In this document: piece after piece, positions 1 to 8,884 of the stretch
Numbering within the stretch: position 1 is the first letter of the stretch
How the letters are laid out: each line of letters begins with the position of its first letter
Origin: Pseudomonadaceae bacterium
GTDB lineage: Bacteria > Pseudomonadota > Alphaproteobacteria > UBA2136 > UBA6156
Direction of reading: 5' to 3'
Assembly: GCA_024236095.1 (NCBI GenBank)
Contig: JACKLD010000012.1
Coordinates: forward strand, 62,001-126,000
DNA length: 64,000 nt
The notes under the pieces: generated by a model
Told to the model about the DNA's origin: nothing
Database searches by the model: none
What the model saw: the letters and a program-made list of their open reading frames with translations, nothing else
Position numbers and translations under genes: made by a program

Positions 1-14
1 GGAAAGAGCCGTCC

Positions 15-2105
15 ATGCCCAAGCAAATCATCCAAAACCTCAAGTCCGGCAAGGTGGAAATGGTGGAGGTACCGACCCCCGCCTGTGGCGCGGGCGAAGT
101 GGTGGTGGCCACCCGTGCCAGCCTGATCAGTGCGGGTACCGAGCGCATGATGATGGATTTTGCAGGCAAGAGCCTTGTCGGCAAGGCCAAAGAGCGCCCC
201 GACTTGGCGCGTAAGGTTCTGGCCAAGATGAACCGTGACGGCGTGGCCGATACGCTGAAAGGTGTCTTTTTGCGTTTGGATGAGCCGCTGCCGCTGGGGT
301 ACAGCGCGGCGGGCGAGGTGGTGGCGGTGGGGCGTAATCTGGCCAACGAATTCAAGGTGGGCGATGCCGTGGCCATGGCGGGCGCGGGGTTGGCCAACCA
401 TGCCCAGTTCAACGCGGTACCGCGCAATCTGGTGGTGCCGATGCCCAAAGGTTTGCCGTACGAACACGCCTGTTACGCCACGCTGGGCGCCATTGCCCTG
501 CATGGCGTGCGCAATGCCGATGTGAAACTGGGCGAACGCGTACTGGTGATGGGGCTGGGTTTGGTCGGCCAACTGGTGACGCAACTGTGCGCGGCGGCGG
601 GCGCGCGGGTGGCGGCGGTGGATTTCAACACTGCCCGCTGCAAACTGGCCGGCGAAGGCGGAGCCTTGTGGCACGGCACGCCGGATGCCATGGCCAAGCA
701 CTGGCAAGAGTTCACCGATGGCCGCGGCTTCGACGCCGTGCTGCTGTGTGCCGCCACCGACAGCGACGGCCCGCTGGCGCAGGCGGCCGAATGGGCGCGT
801 GACAGGGCCAACGTGGTGCTGGTGGGAAAGGTTGGCACGCGCTTCGATTACGCCAGCTACATGAAGAAGGAGCTCAACGTCCGTGTCTCGCGCAGCTACG
901 GCCCGGGGCGGTATGACCCTGCCTATGAAGGCCGTGGCCATACCTACCCGGAAGGCTACGTGCCCCACACCGAGCGCGACAATCTGGCCGAAGTGGTGCG
1001 GCTGATGGCGGCCGGCAAACTGCGTGTTGATTTGCTGACCACCCACACCTTCCCGTTGGAGGACGCGCTGAAAGGCTACGGGTTGGTGAAGGAAGGCAAG
1101 GGGCTTGGCATCGTGCTGGCTTACCCGCAGGCCAAGGCGCAGCCGTCCATCGCCGTGGCCACCCCCACCTTGCGGGTGAAGGGCGCAGTGGGCATCAGCT
1201 TTCTCGGGTGCGGGGGGTTTGTGCGCAGCGTGGTGCTGCCTGCGCTCAAGGGCCTCAAAGGCTGGAACCTGCAACAGGTGGTCAGCAAGGGCGGGCTTTC
1301 CGCCGCACACGTCGCCAAGCGTTACGGCGCGGCGGCGGTGGGCACCGATGTGGCCGCCCTGTGGAAAGACAAGGCCACGCACGCCGTGTTCATCGGCACC
1401 CGCCACAACGTGCACGCGGCACAGGCGGTAGACGCCCTGAAGGCGGGCAAGCATGTATGGGTTGAAAAACCGCTGGGTCTTACTGCTGCGGAAATCGACA
1501 AGGTGGAAAAAGCCCACACCAAAAGCGGCCGCGTGCTGATGGTCGGCTTCAACCGCCGTTTCAGCCCCGCGCTGGTGCCGCTGAAGGCCAAGCTGGAGGG
1601 CGTGACCTCGCCCAAGCACATCCTTATCCGCGTCAACGCGGGCAAGCTGGAGGGCGACAACTGGCAAAACGGTGCCGAAGGCGGTGGCCGCCTGTTGGGC
1701 GAAGTGGTGCACTTCACCGACATGGCGCTGTGGCTGGCAGGCAGCGAGGTGAGCGCGCTGGAGATCGCCCACGGTGCCGGGCAAGACAACTACACCATCA
1801 GCTTGGGCTTTGCCGACGGCAGCTTGGCCACGGTCATCTACAGCAGCGAGGGCGACCCCGCCGCGCCGAAAGAACGTGTGGAGGTGATGGCCGGCGGCGC
1901 CAGCGGTGTGATGGACAACTACCAGCGCACCACCTGGAGCCACAACGGCTACCGTCAAACCCTCTACAAAAAGCCATGGCACAAGGGGCAAGAGAAGGGC
2001 CACGCCCAAGCCTTGGCGGCATGGTTGGCGGCCATCCGTGGCGAGGGAGAGGCTCCCATTTCCCCCGCCGACATCTTTGCCAGCAGCCGGTTGCTTGTGG
2101 AGTAA
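15..2105 (+). CDS. Two-domain dehydrogenase (zinc-ADH-like plus GFO/IDH/MocA)
   Basis: Predicted 696-residue NAD(P)-dependent oxidoreductase made of two enzyme folds. Residues about 1-375 resemble medium-chain alcohol dehydrogenases, with the Rossmann motif GLGLVG near residue 179. Residues about 390-696 resemble GFO/IDH/MocA sugar oxidoreductases, with a second nucleotide-binding motif GCGG near 398 and the family EKP motif near 483. Such fusions are usually found in O-antigen or exopolysaccharide clusters, acting on nucleotide sugars; the substrate cannot be read here. GGAAAGAG at the very start of the window is a plausible ribosome site for the ATG at 15. An asparagine synthase follows after 47 nt, so this looks like the end of a polysaccharide cluster extending to the left. 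Confidence 0.85.
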   Translation: MPKQIIQNLKSGKVEMVEVPTPACGAGEVVVATRASLISAGTERMMMDFAGKSLVGKAKERPDLARKVLAKMNRDGVADTLKGVFLRLDEPLPLGYSAAGEVVAVGRNLANEFKVGDAVAMAGAGLANHAQFNAVPRNLVVPMPKGLPYEHACYATLGAIALHGVRNADVKLGERVLVMGLGLVGQLVTQLCAAAGARVAAVDFNTARCKLAGEGGALWHGTPDAMAKHWQEFTDGRGFDAVLLCAATDSDGPLAQAAEWARDRANVVLVGKVGTRFDYASYMKKELNVRVSRSYGPGRYDPAYEGRGHTYPEGYVPHTERDNLAEVVRLMAAGKLRVDLLTTHTFPLEDALKGYGLVKEGKGLGIVLAYPQAKAQPSIAVATPTLRVKGAVGISFLGCGGFVRSVVLPALKGLKGWNLQQVVSKGGLSAAHVAKRYGAAAVGTDVAALWKDKATHAVFIGTRHNVHAAQAVDALKAGKHVWVEKPLGLTAAEIDKVEKAHTKSGRVLMVGFNRRFSPALVPLKAKLEGVTSPKHILIRVNAGKLEGDNWQNGAEGGGRLLGEVVHFTDMALWLAGSEVSALEIAHGAGQDNYTISLGFADGSLATVIYSSEGDPAAPKERVEVMAGGASGVMDNYQRTTWSHNGYRQTLYKKPWHKGQEKGHAQALAAWLAAIRGEGEAPISPADIFASSRLLVE

Positions 2106-2152
2106 GCCGTACCTTTTGACTTTCCGCCGCAAATCCATAAAACTCGCACCCG

Positions 2153-4084
2153 ATGTGCGGCATTGCAGGCTTTTTGGGAGATTACGACGCGGGCGTACTG
2201 GCGGCCATGGCCAATGCCATCGCCCACCGTGGGCCGGACGGGGAGGGGGCCTACCTCAACAGCGACGGCCCGGTGGGGCTTGCCCACCGGCGTTTGGCGA
2301 TTATCGACCTCTCGCCCGCAGGCGCCCAGCCGATGGAAAGCGCCGACGGACGCTACATCACTGTCTTTAACGGAGAAATATACAATTACAAAGAGATTGC
2401 AGAGTTTCTTAAAGTAAAAAAGTACAAATTCAACCCCCATTCCGACACCGCCGTACTGGCTCCGCTGTACGACTTGGAAGGGCCCGACATGCTGCAACGG
2501 CTGGAGGGCATGTTCGCCTTCGCCATTTACGATACCCATGAGCGGCGCCTGTTCGTGGCACGTGATCATGCGGGCATCAAGCCGCTGTATTACGCGCAAA
2601 CCGTTCGTGGCCTTGCCTTTGCCAGCGAGTTGAAAGCCCTGTTGCCGCTACCCGACCTGAACCGCACGCCGGATGCAACTGCGTTGGCCGAATACCTGAC
2701 CTTCCTGTGGACGCCCGATGCCCGCACCCAATTGCAAGGCGTGCGCAAGTTGCGGCCGGGGCACTTCATGGAAGTGCGGATGAAGCAGGGCAGGGCGGAG
2801 ATGAACATCTCTCGCTGGTATTGGCCGCCGCAGGCGCCACTGAGTGGCGGCAAACCCTTGTATGACCAAACAAAGACACCAAAGGGCCTGCGCGAAGTCT
2901 TCGACGCCGTGGTGGCCGAACAATGCACCAGCGACGTGCCGGTGGGGGCATTCCTTTCCGGCGGGGTAGATAGCAGCGCCATCGTCGCCAGCATGGTGGC
3001 CACCGGCAACCGCCCCGCGCAAACCTATTGTATTGGCTTTACAGGGCAGGGGATGGCCGCCGAAGGCTTCGATGATGATTTGGCCTTTGCGGGCGACGTG
3101 GCCAAACAACTGGACGTGCCATTCAAACCCCTGATGGTAGAGATGGAGCCGTTGCTGGCGCGCCTGCCGGAACTGGCCTGGATGCTTGATGAGCCCACCG
3201 CCGACGTCGCCCCGCTGTTCGTGCGGGATATTTCGGCGCAGGCGCGGGCCGACGGCATCAAGGTGCTGTTGGGCGGTTGCGGCGGCGATGAAGTGTTTTC
3301 CGGTTTCCGCCGCCATCAAACCGCCCGCGTGCGCGAGATTTACGGCAATACGTTATGTCAAATTGGCGCCCATGTGGCACGCGGCGTGGCGGCATATTCC
3401 GGCGGCACGGTGCGGCGGCGCTTCGGGCGGCTGGAGGATTTGTTCGGCGCCGACGACGAAAGCTTCTTGCTGCAAGCCTTCACCACCAACAGCCAGCCGG
3501 ATGCCGCGAACCTGCTGCATGACGACATGAAACCCGCAGGGCGTGGCGCATGGCAAAACGCCCTGACCGTCGCGCGCGCCGAAAGCCAGGGCCAAGAGCT
3601 GCTCAACCGGCTCCTTTATATGGAATGGTTCGGCTTCTTGCCCGACCACAACCTCAACTACAACGACAAGGCGGCGATGCTGGCGGGAGTGGAGGGCCGT
3701 GTGCCGTTCACCGACCGCCGCCTGCTGGCCTACATGGCCGATGTGGCGCCAAGCCGCAAGCTGACGGGCGGCCACTTTTTTTGGCCTCACCAGACGGCGC
3801 CCAAAGCGTTTTTCAAGAGCGCGATGGGTGCAAGGTTGCCCCAAAGCGTCCTTGGGCGCAGCAAGGCGGGCTTTGGCGCGCCGCTGCGCACCTACCTGAA
3901 AAGCGGCCCTGGGCGGGCGATGATGGAAGGCGCGCTGCTCGACAGCCCCATCGCCGCCGACCTGTTCGACCGCGCACGCTTGGAAAACTTCTGGAACCGT
4001 ACGCTCAAGGGGCAGGTGGATGGCGCCTACACCATGCTGGGCGCCGCCATGATAGTGTGGTGGTTCCAGCAGACGGCGCAGTAA
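2153..4084 (+). CDS. asnB: Asparagine synthase, glutamine-hydrolysing (class II)
   Basis: Transfers amide nitrogen from glutamine to an acyl-adenylate. The chain begins MCGIAG, placing the catalytic cysteine at position 2 after Met removal. The Ntn glutaminase domain covers about residues 1-200, with the YNGEIYNY-type motif present as FNGEIYNY. The synthetase domain carries the ATP pyrophosphatase loop SGGVDSS at residues 269-275. At 643 residues it is typical of the AsnB homologues in polysaccharide clusters, where they may amidate uronic acids rather than make free asparagine. A stretch near 2370-2430 is markedly AT-rich and lysine-rich against the surrounding GC-rich codons, although length is normal there. 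It forms a likely operon with the upstream oxidoreductase. Confidence 0.93.
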   Translation: MCGIAGFLGDYDAGVLAAMANAIAHRGPDGEGAYLNSDGPVGLAHRRLAIIDLSPAGAQPMESADGRYITVFNGEIYNYKEIAEFLKVKKYKFNPHSDTAVLAPLYDLEGPDMLQRLEGMFAFAIYDTHERRLFVARDHAGIKPLYYAQTVRGLAFASELKALLPLPDLNRTPDATALAEYLTFLWTPDARTQLQGVRKLRPGHFMEVRMKQGRAEMNISRWYWPPQAPLSGGKPLYDQTKTPKGLREVFDAVVAEQCTSDVPVGAFLSGGVDSSAIVASMVATGNRPAQTYCIGFTGQGMAAEGFDDDLAFAGDVAKQLDVPFKPLMVEMEPLLARLPELAWMLDEPTADVAPLFVRDISAQARADGIKVLLGGCGGDEVFSGFRRHQTARVREIYGNTLCQIGAHVARGVAAYSGGTVRRRFGRLEDLFGADDESFLLQAFTTNSQPDAANLLHDDMKPAGRGAWQNALTVARAESQGQELLNRLLYMEWFGFLPDHNLNYNDKAAMLAGVEGRVPFTDRRLLAYMADVAPSRKLTGGHFFWPHQTAPKAFFKSAMGARLPQSVLGRSKAGFGAPLRTYLKSGPGRAMMEGALLDSPIAADLFDRARLENFWNRTLKGQVDGAYTMLGAAMIVWWFQQTAQ

Positions 4085-4144
4085 ACAGCAATTGCGAAGG
4101 GAGCTGCAGGCGGGAATGGGGCGGGGAGATGGATGGCGCCTAGA

Positions 4145-4561
4145 TTATAAGTTCCGCCTGTGGCGGAGAAGTTTCAGCGGTGAGGAACGAGGGTGAGCAG
4201 ACTCCCATGCAAGCCTTGCATTGCCCCACACCTCACGCGGATGACACGCGCTGACGCGGTAGAAGTACCACTCTTGGTGTTCGTCGATGGTGAGAGCGCG
4301 GGAGAGCTCATCTCCAGCAATGCCAAGGGCGGCCGCGAGTTCATCGACGGCGGAAGGTGTAAGAGCCTTGCGACCTGCTGCAAGGTCTGCGGCGATGTCG
4401 CGGGATACCGGCTTCCGTGTTGAGGAGTCTGCGTCCAGTGAGCTTGAGCCGATGCAAATGAAAGGCGACGCATGCGTCGAGACCGTTAGGGTCTTGGCCG
4501 TTGCGCAGCAGGGGCCATGGACGCGGCAGGTGCCTCGCTTTCGTTTTGCGAACAATCGCAT
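4145..4561 (-). pseudogene. Truncated XRE-like regulator remnant
   Basis: The open frame has no convincing start. Its middle carries a helix-turn-helix-like segment (TPSAVDELAAALGI) followed by EHQEWYFYRVSA and REVWGNARLAWE, a pattern I associate with small alphaproteobacterial HTH proteins. The C-terminus ends soon after that pattern, so the gene looks clipped at both ends. The 5' side contains a 21-nt sequence (4525-4545) repeated exactly at 6525-6545, suggesting the frame was cut by duplication events in this island. No product should be assumed. Confidence 0.4.
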
Positions 4562-4643
4562 CAGGGGGGCTTTGGGGAAAGTGGCCAGCCCAGAAAGCGG
4601 GCATGTGCCTATCAGCCGCGCTGCGGAATAAATTTTCCCGTCA

Positions 4644-5417
4644 TCAATCCCATACCAGGTTGCCTTGGTCGACGGGTGTTGCGGGCACTACGCGGGCTGC
4701 ACTGTAGCTGGCTCGGAAATTGAGCAGTGTCGATGTCGGCAGGCTGTTGCCCTGCCAAATCCGCGAAGCGAAGCCGATTTTCTTGGTGGTTGCGTTATAT
4801 TTATATTTGATACGATGGTGGCGGTTGGGGTTTCCGTCATAGTGGCAATTGAAGGCCTGATCGTCACTGCTTGATTTGGCTGGATTGATGACGATATTTG
4901 CTGTCCTGTTGTTGCATGAGTGGTGGACGAAATTGCTCGTCAGGAAAGTAAAGGTAATGTCGCCACTGGCTCCGTCGTCCAGAAACGGTTCAATGGACGT
5001 ATATTTGTATCCGGTATCACCACCCCAACCGGCACCGCCTTGGTTGACGACATAATCACCGGGAGAGCTCTTGCTGCCTCCTTGGAAAGAGAGATCTGGC
5101 AGCGGGCGTGACACAGTCTCGGTACGAATGGTCATTTCTTCGCCAGTGCCTGTTTGTACGGATACGCAGCCGTCGGTGTCACGGTTGGGCACGGATGCAT
5201 CGGAGGTGAAGATTTTGCCCTTGTTGCTACAGGCAAGGATTTGGTTGATGACCGCCTGCAGTATGGCATTTGAGGCATTGAGCCGGGCATCCATAGCATT
5301 GGCAATAGCCTTGTGGCTGCTGTTAGAGCCTGCTGTAACCTCCAAGGCAGATATGCTGGTTGCCGGAATGGCTGCCGAAACGGCCATAGCCACAAGAAGC
5401 GCGTAAGATCTTTTCAT
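4644..5417 (-). CDS. Secreted protein, constant-N/variable-C family, copy A
   Basis: Unrecognised 257-residue protein with a clear signal peptide (MKRSYALLVAMAVSAAIPA, then an ALEV mature start). After it comes a block shared with two other genes in this window (11972-12652 and 13816-14394): DARLNASNA, a helix ending in ILACSNKGKIF, then a DTDGCV motif. Beyond DGCV the three proteins have no obvious similarity. This copy continues as a glycine- and serine-rich, probably beta-rich region. The arrangement resembles surface adhesin or pilus-tip proteins with interchangeable tips, but that is inference. It is on the opposite strand from the other two copies. Confidence 0.75.
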   Translation of the reverse strand: MKRSYALLVAMAVSAAIPATSISALEVTAGSNSSHKAIANAMDARLNASNAILQAVINQILACSNKGKIFTSDASVPNRDTDGCVSVQTGTGEEMTIRTETVSRPLPDLSFQGGSKSSPGDYVVNQGGAGWGGDTGYKYTSIEPFLDDGASGDITFTFLTSNFVHHSCNNRTANIVINPAKSSSDDQAFNCHYDGNPNRHHRIKYKYNATTKKIGFASRIWQGNSLPTSTLLNFRASYSAARVVPATPVDQGNLVWD

Positions 5418-5544
5418 GTTTGCTTATTGGGCGGCGCACAAGTGAGCCTGTCAATTCCTGACAGGGTTTGTTTGGAGGGGGTGTGCGGCACGCCGGTAAC
5501 AACACAGGCCTCTGCTTCCGTTGCGCTCAGGAAAATCGAGGCAA

Positions 5545-5680
5545 ACCCTGCCCCAATTACTCAACCGCATCGGCGTCCATCCTTCGCGTGTGCACCATAT
5601 AGATATTGCTTGTATTGCAGGCAGGTGTGCTGACCAAGCGCTTGCCCCCCAGTATAGTGCGGCAAAAGAAAGTCGTACCG
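5545..5680 (-). pseudogene. Relic 1 of the YLVHTRKMDAD gene
   Basis: Read on the minus strand, 5545-5612 gives YMVHTRRMDADAVE followed by a stop. This matches YLVHTRKMDADVLEQLDLGLP of the longer broken gene at 8062-8503. The adjoining 5613-5690 segment (GCAGGCAGGTGTGCTGACC and onward to the next start codon) is also similar to 8548-8627. The sequence is too degenerate to encode a protein. It marks a duplication boundary in front of the small gene at 5681. Confidence 0.5.
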
Positions 5681-5950
5681 ATGGTTTTCCGTCGAATCTT
5701 CGTTGTTGTACTTGTTGCGGCTGTGTGGACTCAGCCCGGTTGGAGTTTTTCTGACGTGCCGTCATGTGGCGACAGCGTGGAAGATGCGATCGCCTCTGCG
5801 CGGCAGGCTGCGAATAACGACAACAAAGATCATTGCCTCACGGTCGCTATCGAGCGACTGGCGGACCATGTGGAGGCGTTGCGCACCGGACGAGCATCAT
5901 TTGGCACAATACGGGCTGAAGTCTACCGCCACGGTGGGGACGACAACTGA
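5681..5950 (+). CDS. Small exported protein, cassette copy 1
   Basis: Unrecognised 89-residue protein with an N-terminal hydrophobic segment ending in QPGWSF, consistent with a signal peptide or single anchor. It contains two cysteines (SCGD and HCLT) and the motif VAIERLADHVEALRTG. The protein at 8618-8884 is a close paralogue over its whole length (VAIERLAAHLEALSTG). In both places the gene overlaps the start of a tail-fibre-like gene: TGA here shares its A with the next ATG. That conserved pairing argues for a real, cotranslated gene. I chose ATG 5681 because the paralogue starts at the same point. Confidence 0.65.
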   Translation: MVFRRIFVVVLVAAVWTQPGWSFSDVPSCGDSVEDAIASARQAANNDNKDHCLTVAIERLADHVEALRTGRASFGTIRAEVYRHGGDDN

Positions 5951-6484
5951 TGCGGGTTCTGGGCATCCTTGTTGTGTTGCTTGGCGTTGTGCCGGCGGCT
6001 GGTTGGGCCGCGTGTTCGGCGGCGCCCACCGGCAGCACGCAAGATACCGTGGTGCAGATGGTTGCCAGCGGCGGCGTCGCCGGGGTGGGGCCGGTGTCAG
6101 CGAGGCGAGGGGGCGCTTGTCTATGACAGCACGGCCAACTTGCTCAAGTATTGTGATGGCACGAACTGGCTCAGCTCTGCACAGCGATATGCGAGTCTAA
6201 ACTATAATGGCCTGACCAATACAATCAGGGCATCCTTCAATGTGGGGTCTGTTTCTGATCTGGGCACTGGCGTTTTCCAAATAAATTTTTCATCGGCAGT
6301 TCCTAATGCGAACTATCTGGTTCTAACAAATACGTCCCGTGACGGGACTGGCGGTGGGATTACCTGCAATATCCTTGAAGACTCCGCATCGACCTCATCT
6401 GTAACGCTGCAATGTCGCACGGCTTCTGGAGGCAGTGCCAGGGACCCAGAGTATGTGTACGTGCTGATTAGCCCAGCGGATTGA
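5950..6484 (+). pseudogene. Frameshifted tail-fibre-like surface protein, cassette copy 1
   Basis: From ATG 5950 the frame gives a signal peptide (ending PAAGWA) and CSAAPTGSTQDT, parallel to CPAAPVGSTSDT in the gene at 8871. Around 6104-6112 the match to that gene jumps frame. The paralogue has six codons between VS and EGA, whereas here only 7 nt lie between the same landmarks, a net loss of 11 nt. After the jump the second frame continues EGALVYDSTANLLKYCDGTNW, then a beta-rich tail to the stop at 6482-6484. As written, translation from 5950 ends at 6122-6124. The gene is therefore disrupted, or an assembly error is present. Confidence 0.6.
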
Positions 6485-6816
6485 GCCCGAAATTATATTG
6501 ATGCTTTGTGCGACCTGATGCCAGGGCAGGTGCCTCGCTTTCGTTGTGGCGAGGAGTGTACTGCGGCATCATCGGGAGCGTTGAGAGATGTGCCGAGAAA
6601 GACGGCAGCGATGTTACAGCGTACCGGGCAGCCCCAGATCGAACTGCTCGACCGCATCGGCATTCATTTTGCGCTTGTGCACCAGGTATAGTTCGCGACT
6701 ATGACCACCGAGCAGCACGAGGCTTTCACATGGGTGTTTGCGAAAACGGCACAGGGGTGCGTGCAAAGAAAGCAGCGCCAGGGACGTATACGGGTGTAAG
6801 TCCTTAGAATGTCGTC
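6485..6816. other. Intergenic stretch with duplicated relics
   Basis: No intact gene seen. 6525-6545 is an exact 21-nt copy of 4525-4545. On the minus strand about 6625-6700 reads YLVHKRKMNADAVEQFDLGLP, a second relic of the gene at 8062-8503. The rest gives no support for coding. Confidence 0.5.
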
Positions 6817-8061
6817 ATGCGTATCGCATGCCTTTTGCTTGGTGCTGCTATCTCCATGGTAGGGACATCGGCGCGCGCCGATGATTGGCAGGCGATTGGT
6901 TTCGTGTCGAGCACACTTGGGGTATCGACCAGTCGTGTCTGCGTGGGGGCACCAAGCGCGAACCGCGACTCTGACTTCGGGTGTGCGGCTAGTGCACCGT
7001 ACGTTGATCTAGCGACAGGCAATGTGGGGATTGGGACGACGGATCCAAGCCGTACGCTAACGATCAGAAAAAATCATGACGGTGTCTTGCTTCAGGCACT
7101 GTCTGCGCCAACTACGTACTACACAGAAATAATCAACAGACACGATTCAGGCGAGCCATTCTACATTTTAAGCCAAGGAATAAAAGTATTAGGCCGGAAA
7201 AGCATGGCCACCACGCAAGAGACCTATGTAGCTGGTTACTATGGGCTGTCTTTTTTGACGGGCTCAGGGAGTGCCCCGTCGGCGGGTAACATTCGAATGT
7301 ATATCACCAACACGGGGCTCGTCGGGGTAGCCACCACCAACCCGAGCACATCTCTCCACGTTGCCGGCACCATCCGCATCGCCAACGGTGGGGAAGCGTG
7401 TGATGCCAACCGCGCGGGGGCCATTCGCTATGCTGGTGGTACGTTTGAGTTTTGTGGCGGCAGCAGTTGGCAATCTATCAGCGCATTGGCGGGATACGGT
7501 GACCGCATTGTCTCCGACACAACCAGCATCGTCGTCAACGACGGCATGGATAGCATCAGCTTTACGACGGCGGGCAGTGAACGAATGGTGGTTACCAGCG
7601 CGGGGAATGTGGGAATTGGGACGTCAAGTCCTATCGTAAAAATGCATTTGGCAGGTTCAGGTCCCGGGTTAACGCTGGAGGACACAAACAGCGGAGACCC
7701 ATATCCAAAAATTATGTTGATTGATACATGGACTACTGGAACCTCAAACACGTCGGTCATTGCAGCCGATCTGCGTAATACCTCGGGGGACTTTGGCAGT
7801 GCTCCACATGGTCTCATGTACCGAAGCGGTAGGCCGGGATTAGCCAACCACACATTTTTGGAAGACGACAATACAATCCAAATGGTTATTCGGGATGGTG
7901 GCAATGTTGGCATTGGGATGGCTGCCCCGACCGCCAAGCTTGAGGTGTCTGGCTCCATCAAGATTGCCCAGTCCGGCGCCGAGACCTGCGCCTCGATGGC
8001 CGATATCGGGCGCATCCGGGTCGATCCTGCAACCGGAGTCGCGCAAATCTGCCGCAAATAG
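6817..8061 (+). CDS. Exported tail-fibre-like repeat protein (GNVGIGT repeats)
   Basis: A 414-residue protein with a signal peptide (cleavage likely after SARA). It carries CVGAPSANRDSDFGC near residues 45-65, then four copies of a GNVGIGT-x-x-P-x-x-x-L-x-V-x-G type unit beginning near residues 68, 166, 262 and 361, about 97 residues apart. Such units are common in phage tail spikes and in bacterial surface proteins with S74 chaperone domains. No S74 domain is present at this C-terminus, which ends with a cysteine-containing ICRK. The signal peptide and lack of phage genes suggest a surface structure rather than a virion protein. Neighbours on both sides encode related exported proteins. Confidence 0.7.
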   Translation: MRIACLLLGAAISMVGTSARADDWQAIGFVSSTLGVSTSRVCVGAPSANRDSDFGCAASAPYVDLATGNVGIGTTDPSRTLTIRKNHDGVLLQALSAPTTYYTEIINRHDSGEPFYILSQGIKVLGRKSMATTQETYVAGYYGLSFLTGSGSAPSAGNIRMYITNTGLVGVATTNPSTSLHVAGTIRIANGGEACDANRAGAIRYAGGTFEFCGGSSWQSISALAGYGDRIVSDTTSIVVNDGMDSISFTTAGSERMVVTSAGNVGIGTSSPIVKMHLAGSGPGLTLEDTNSGDPYPKIMLIDTWTTGTSNTSVIAADLRNTSGDFGSAPHGLMYRSGRPGLANHTFLEDDNTIQMVIRDGGNVGIGMAAPTAKLEVSGSIKIAQSGAETCASMADIGRIRVDPATGVAQICRK

Positions 8062-8503
8062 GATCGAGCCTAAAGAGCAAGTGGTAATAGGCTTTTGTGG
8101 CACACGCGGTGTTTCGCGTAAGCGGCCGGCGTCTTCTTCCAGCACCGATTGCAGAAGCTCGTAGCTGGTCCGGTACACTTGGCAGTCCACGGCGTCACAG
8201 GTGCGGCAGTTCTGGTACTCGGGGTAGACCCAGATCCAACTGCTCGAGCACATCGGCATCCATCTTGCGGGTATGCACCAGATAGGCCTTGGCCGCAGTG
8301 AGAAGCTGCTGATGGCGGGTGAGGCGCTCGGCAGGTGGCAGGACAGGTTTGACCTCACCAAAGTCGCTAGGAGTGCTGCTGAGGCGGTAGAGCGTGCCCA
8401 GTGGGTCTTTGTCGAGATCGCCGGTGAGATCGGTCGCACTCACAAACAACCGATCCGACGCATGCCAGAGCAATTTGGCGAAAGGGTCTTGCGGCTTCGG
8501 CAT
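8062..8503 (-). pseudogene. Broken reverse-strand gene, longest copy
   Basis: From ATG 8503 on the minus strand a frame runs MPKPQDPFAKLLWHASDRLF through LLTAAKAYLVHTRKMDAD to LGLPRVPELPHL and stops near 8195. The downstream minus-strand frame continues naturally with VYPEYQNCRTCDAVDCQVYR and YELLQSVLEEDAGR. The gene thus appears frameshifted near 8210-8220. The distal part has a CxxCxxxxC cluster. The family is unknown to me. Two shorter relics at 5545-5612 and 6625-6700 show that the segment was duplicated. Confidence 0.5.
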
Positions 8504-8617
8504 TGCGTAAAGTGTGATGGCTTTGGGAGTCGGTGTAAAGGGCTGCCTACGTTGTAGGCAGGCGCGCTGACCAAGCGCCCGAAATCTGGCACACTGCAGC
8601 AAAAGAAAGTTGTAGCA

Positions 8618-8884
8618 ATGGTGTTTGGTCGTGTCCTTCTCTTAATCGGCCTTGTGACAGTTGCTTGGACGCAGTCTGGCTGGAGTTCTTCTGACGCGCC
8701 GCTATGTGGCGATAGCATGGAGGATGCCCTCACTGCTGCGCGTCAGGCTACCAATAGCAGTAGCACAAACGCTTGCTTCGCGGTCGCTATCGAGCGGTTG
8801 GCCGCGCATTTGGAAGCGTTGAGCACCGGCAAGGAACCATTCGGAACGATAAAGGCGGAAGCGTATATGCATGACGCAAAGTAG
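8618..8884 (+). CDS. Small exported protein, cassette copy 2
   Basis: Unrecognised 88-residue protein, paralogous along its length to the product of 5681-5950. Shared features are MVF at the start, a hydrophobic N-terminus ending in QSGWSS, LCGDSMEDAL, a second cysteine (ACFAVAIERL) and LEALSTGK. It overlaps the next gene by 14 nt, so translation of the two is probably coupled. A role in folding, export or anchoring of the tail-fibre-like partner is a reasonable guess from the conserved pairing, with no direct evidence. Confidence 0.65.
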   Translation: MVFGRVLLLIGLVTVAWTQSGWSSSDAPLCGDSMEDALTAARQATNSSSTNACFAVAIERLAAHLEALSTGKEPFGTIKAEAYMHDAK

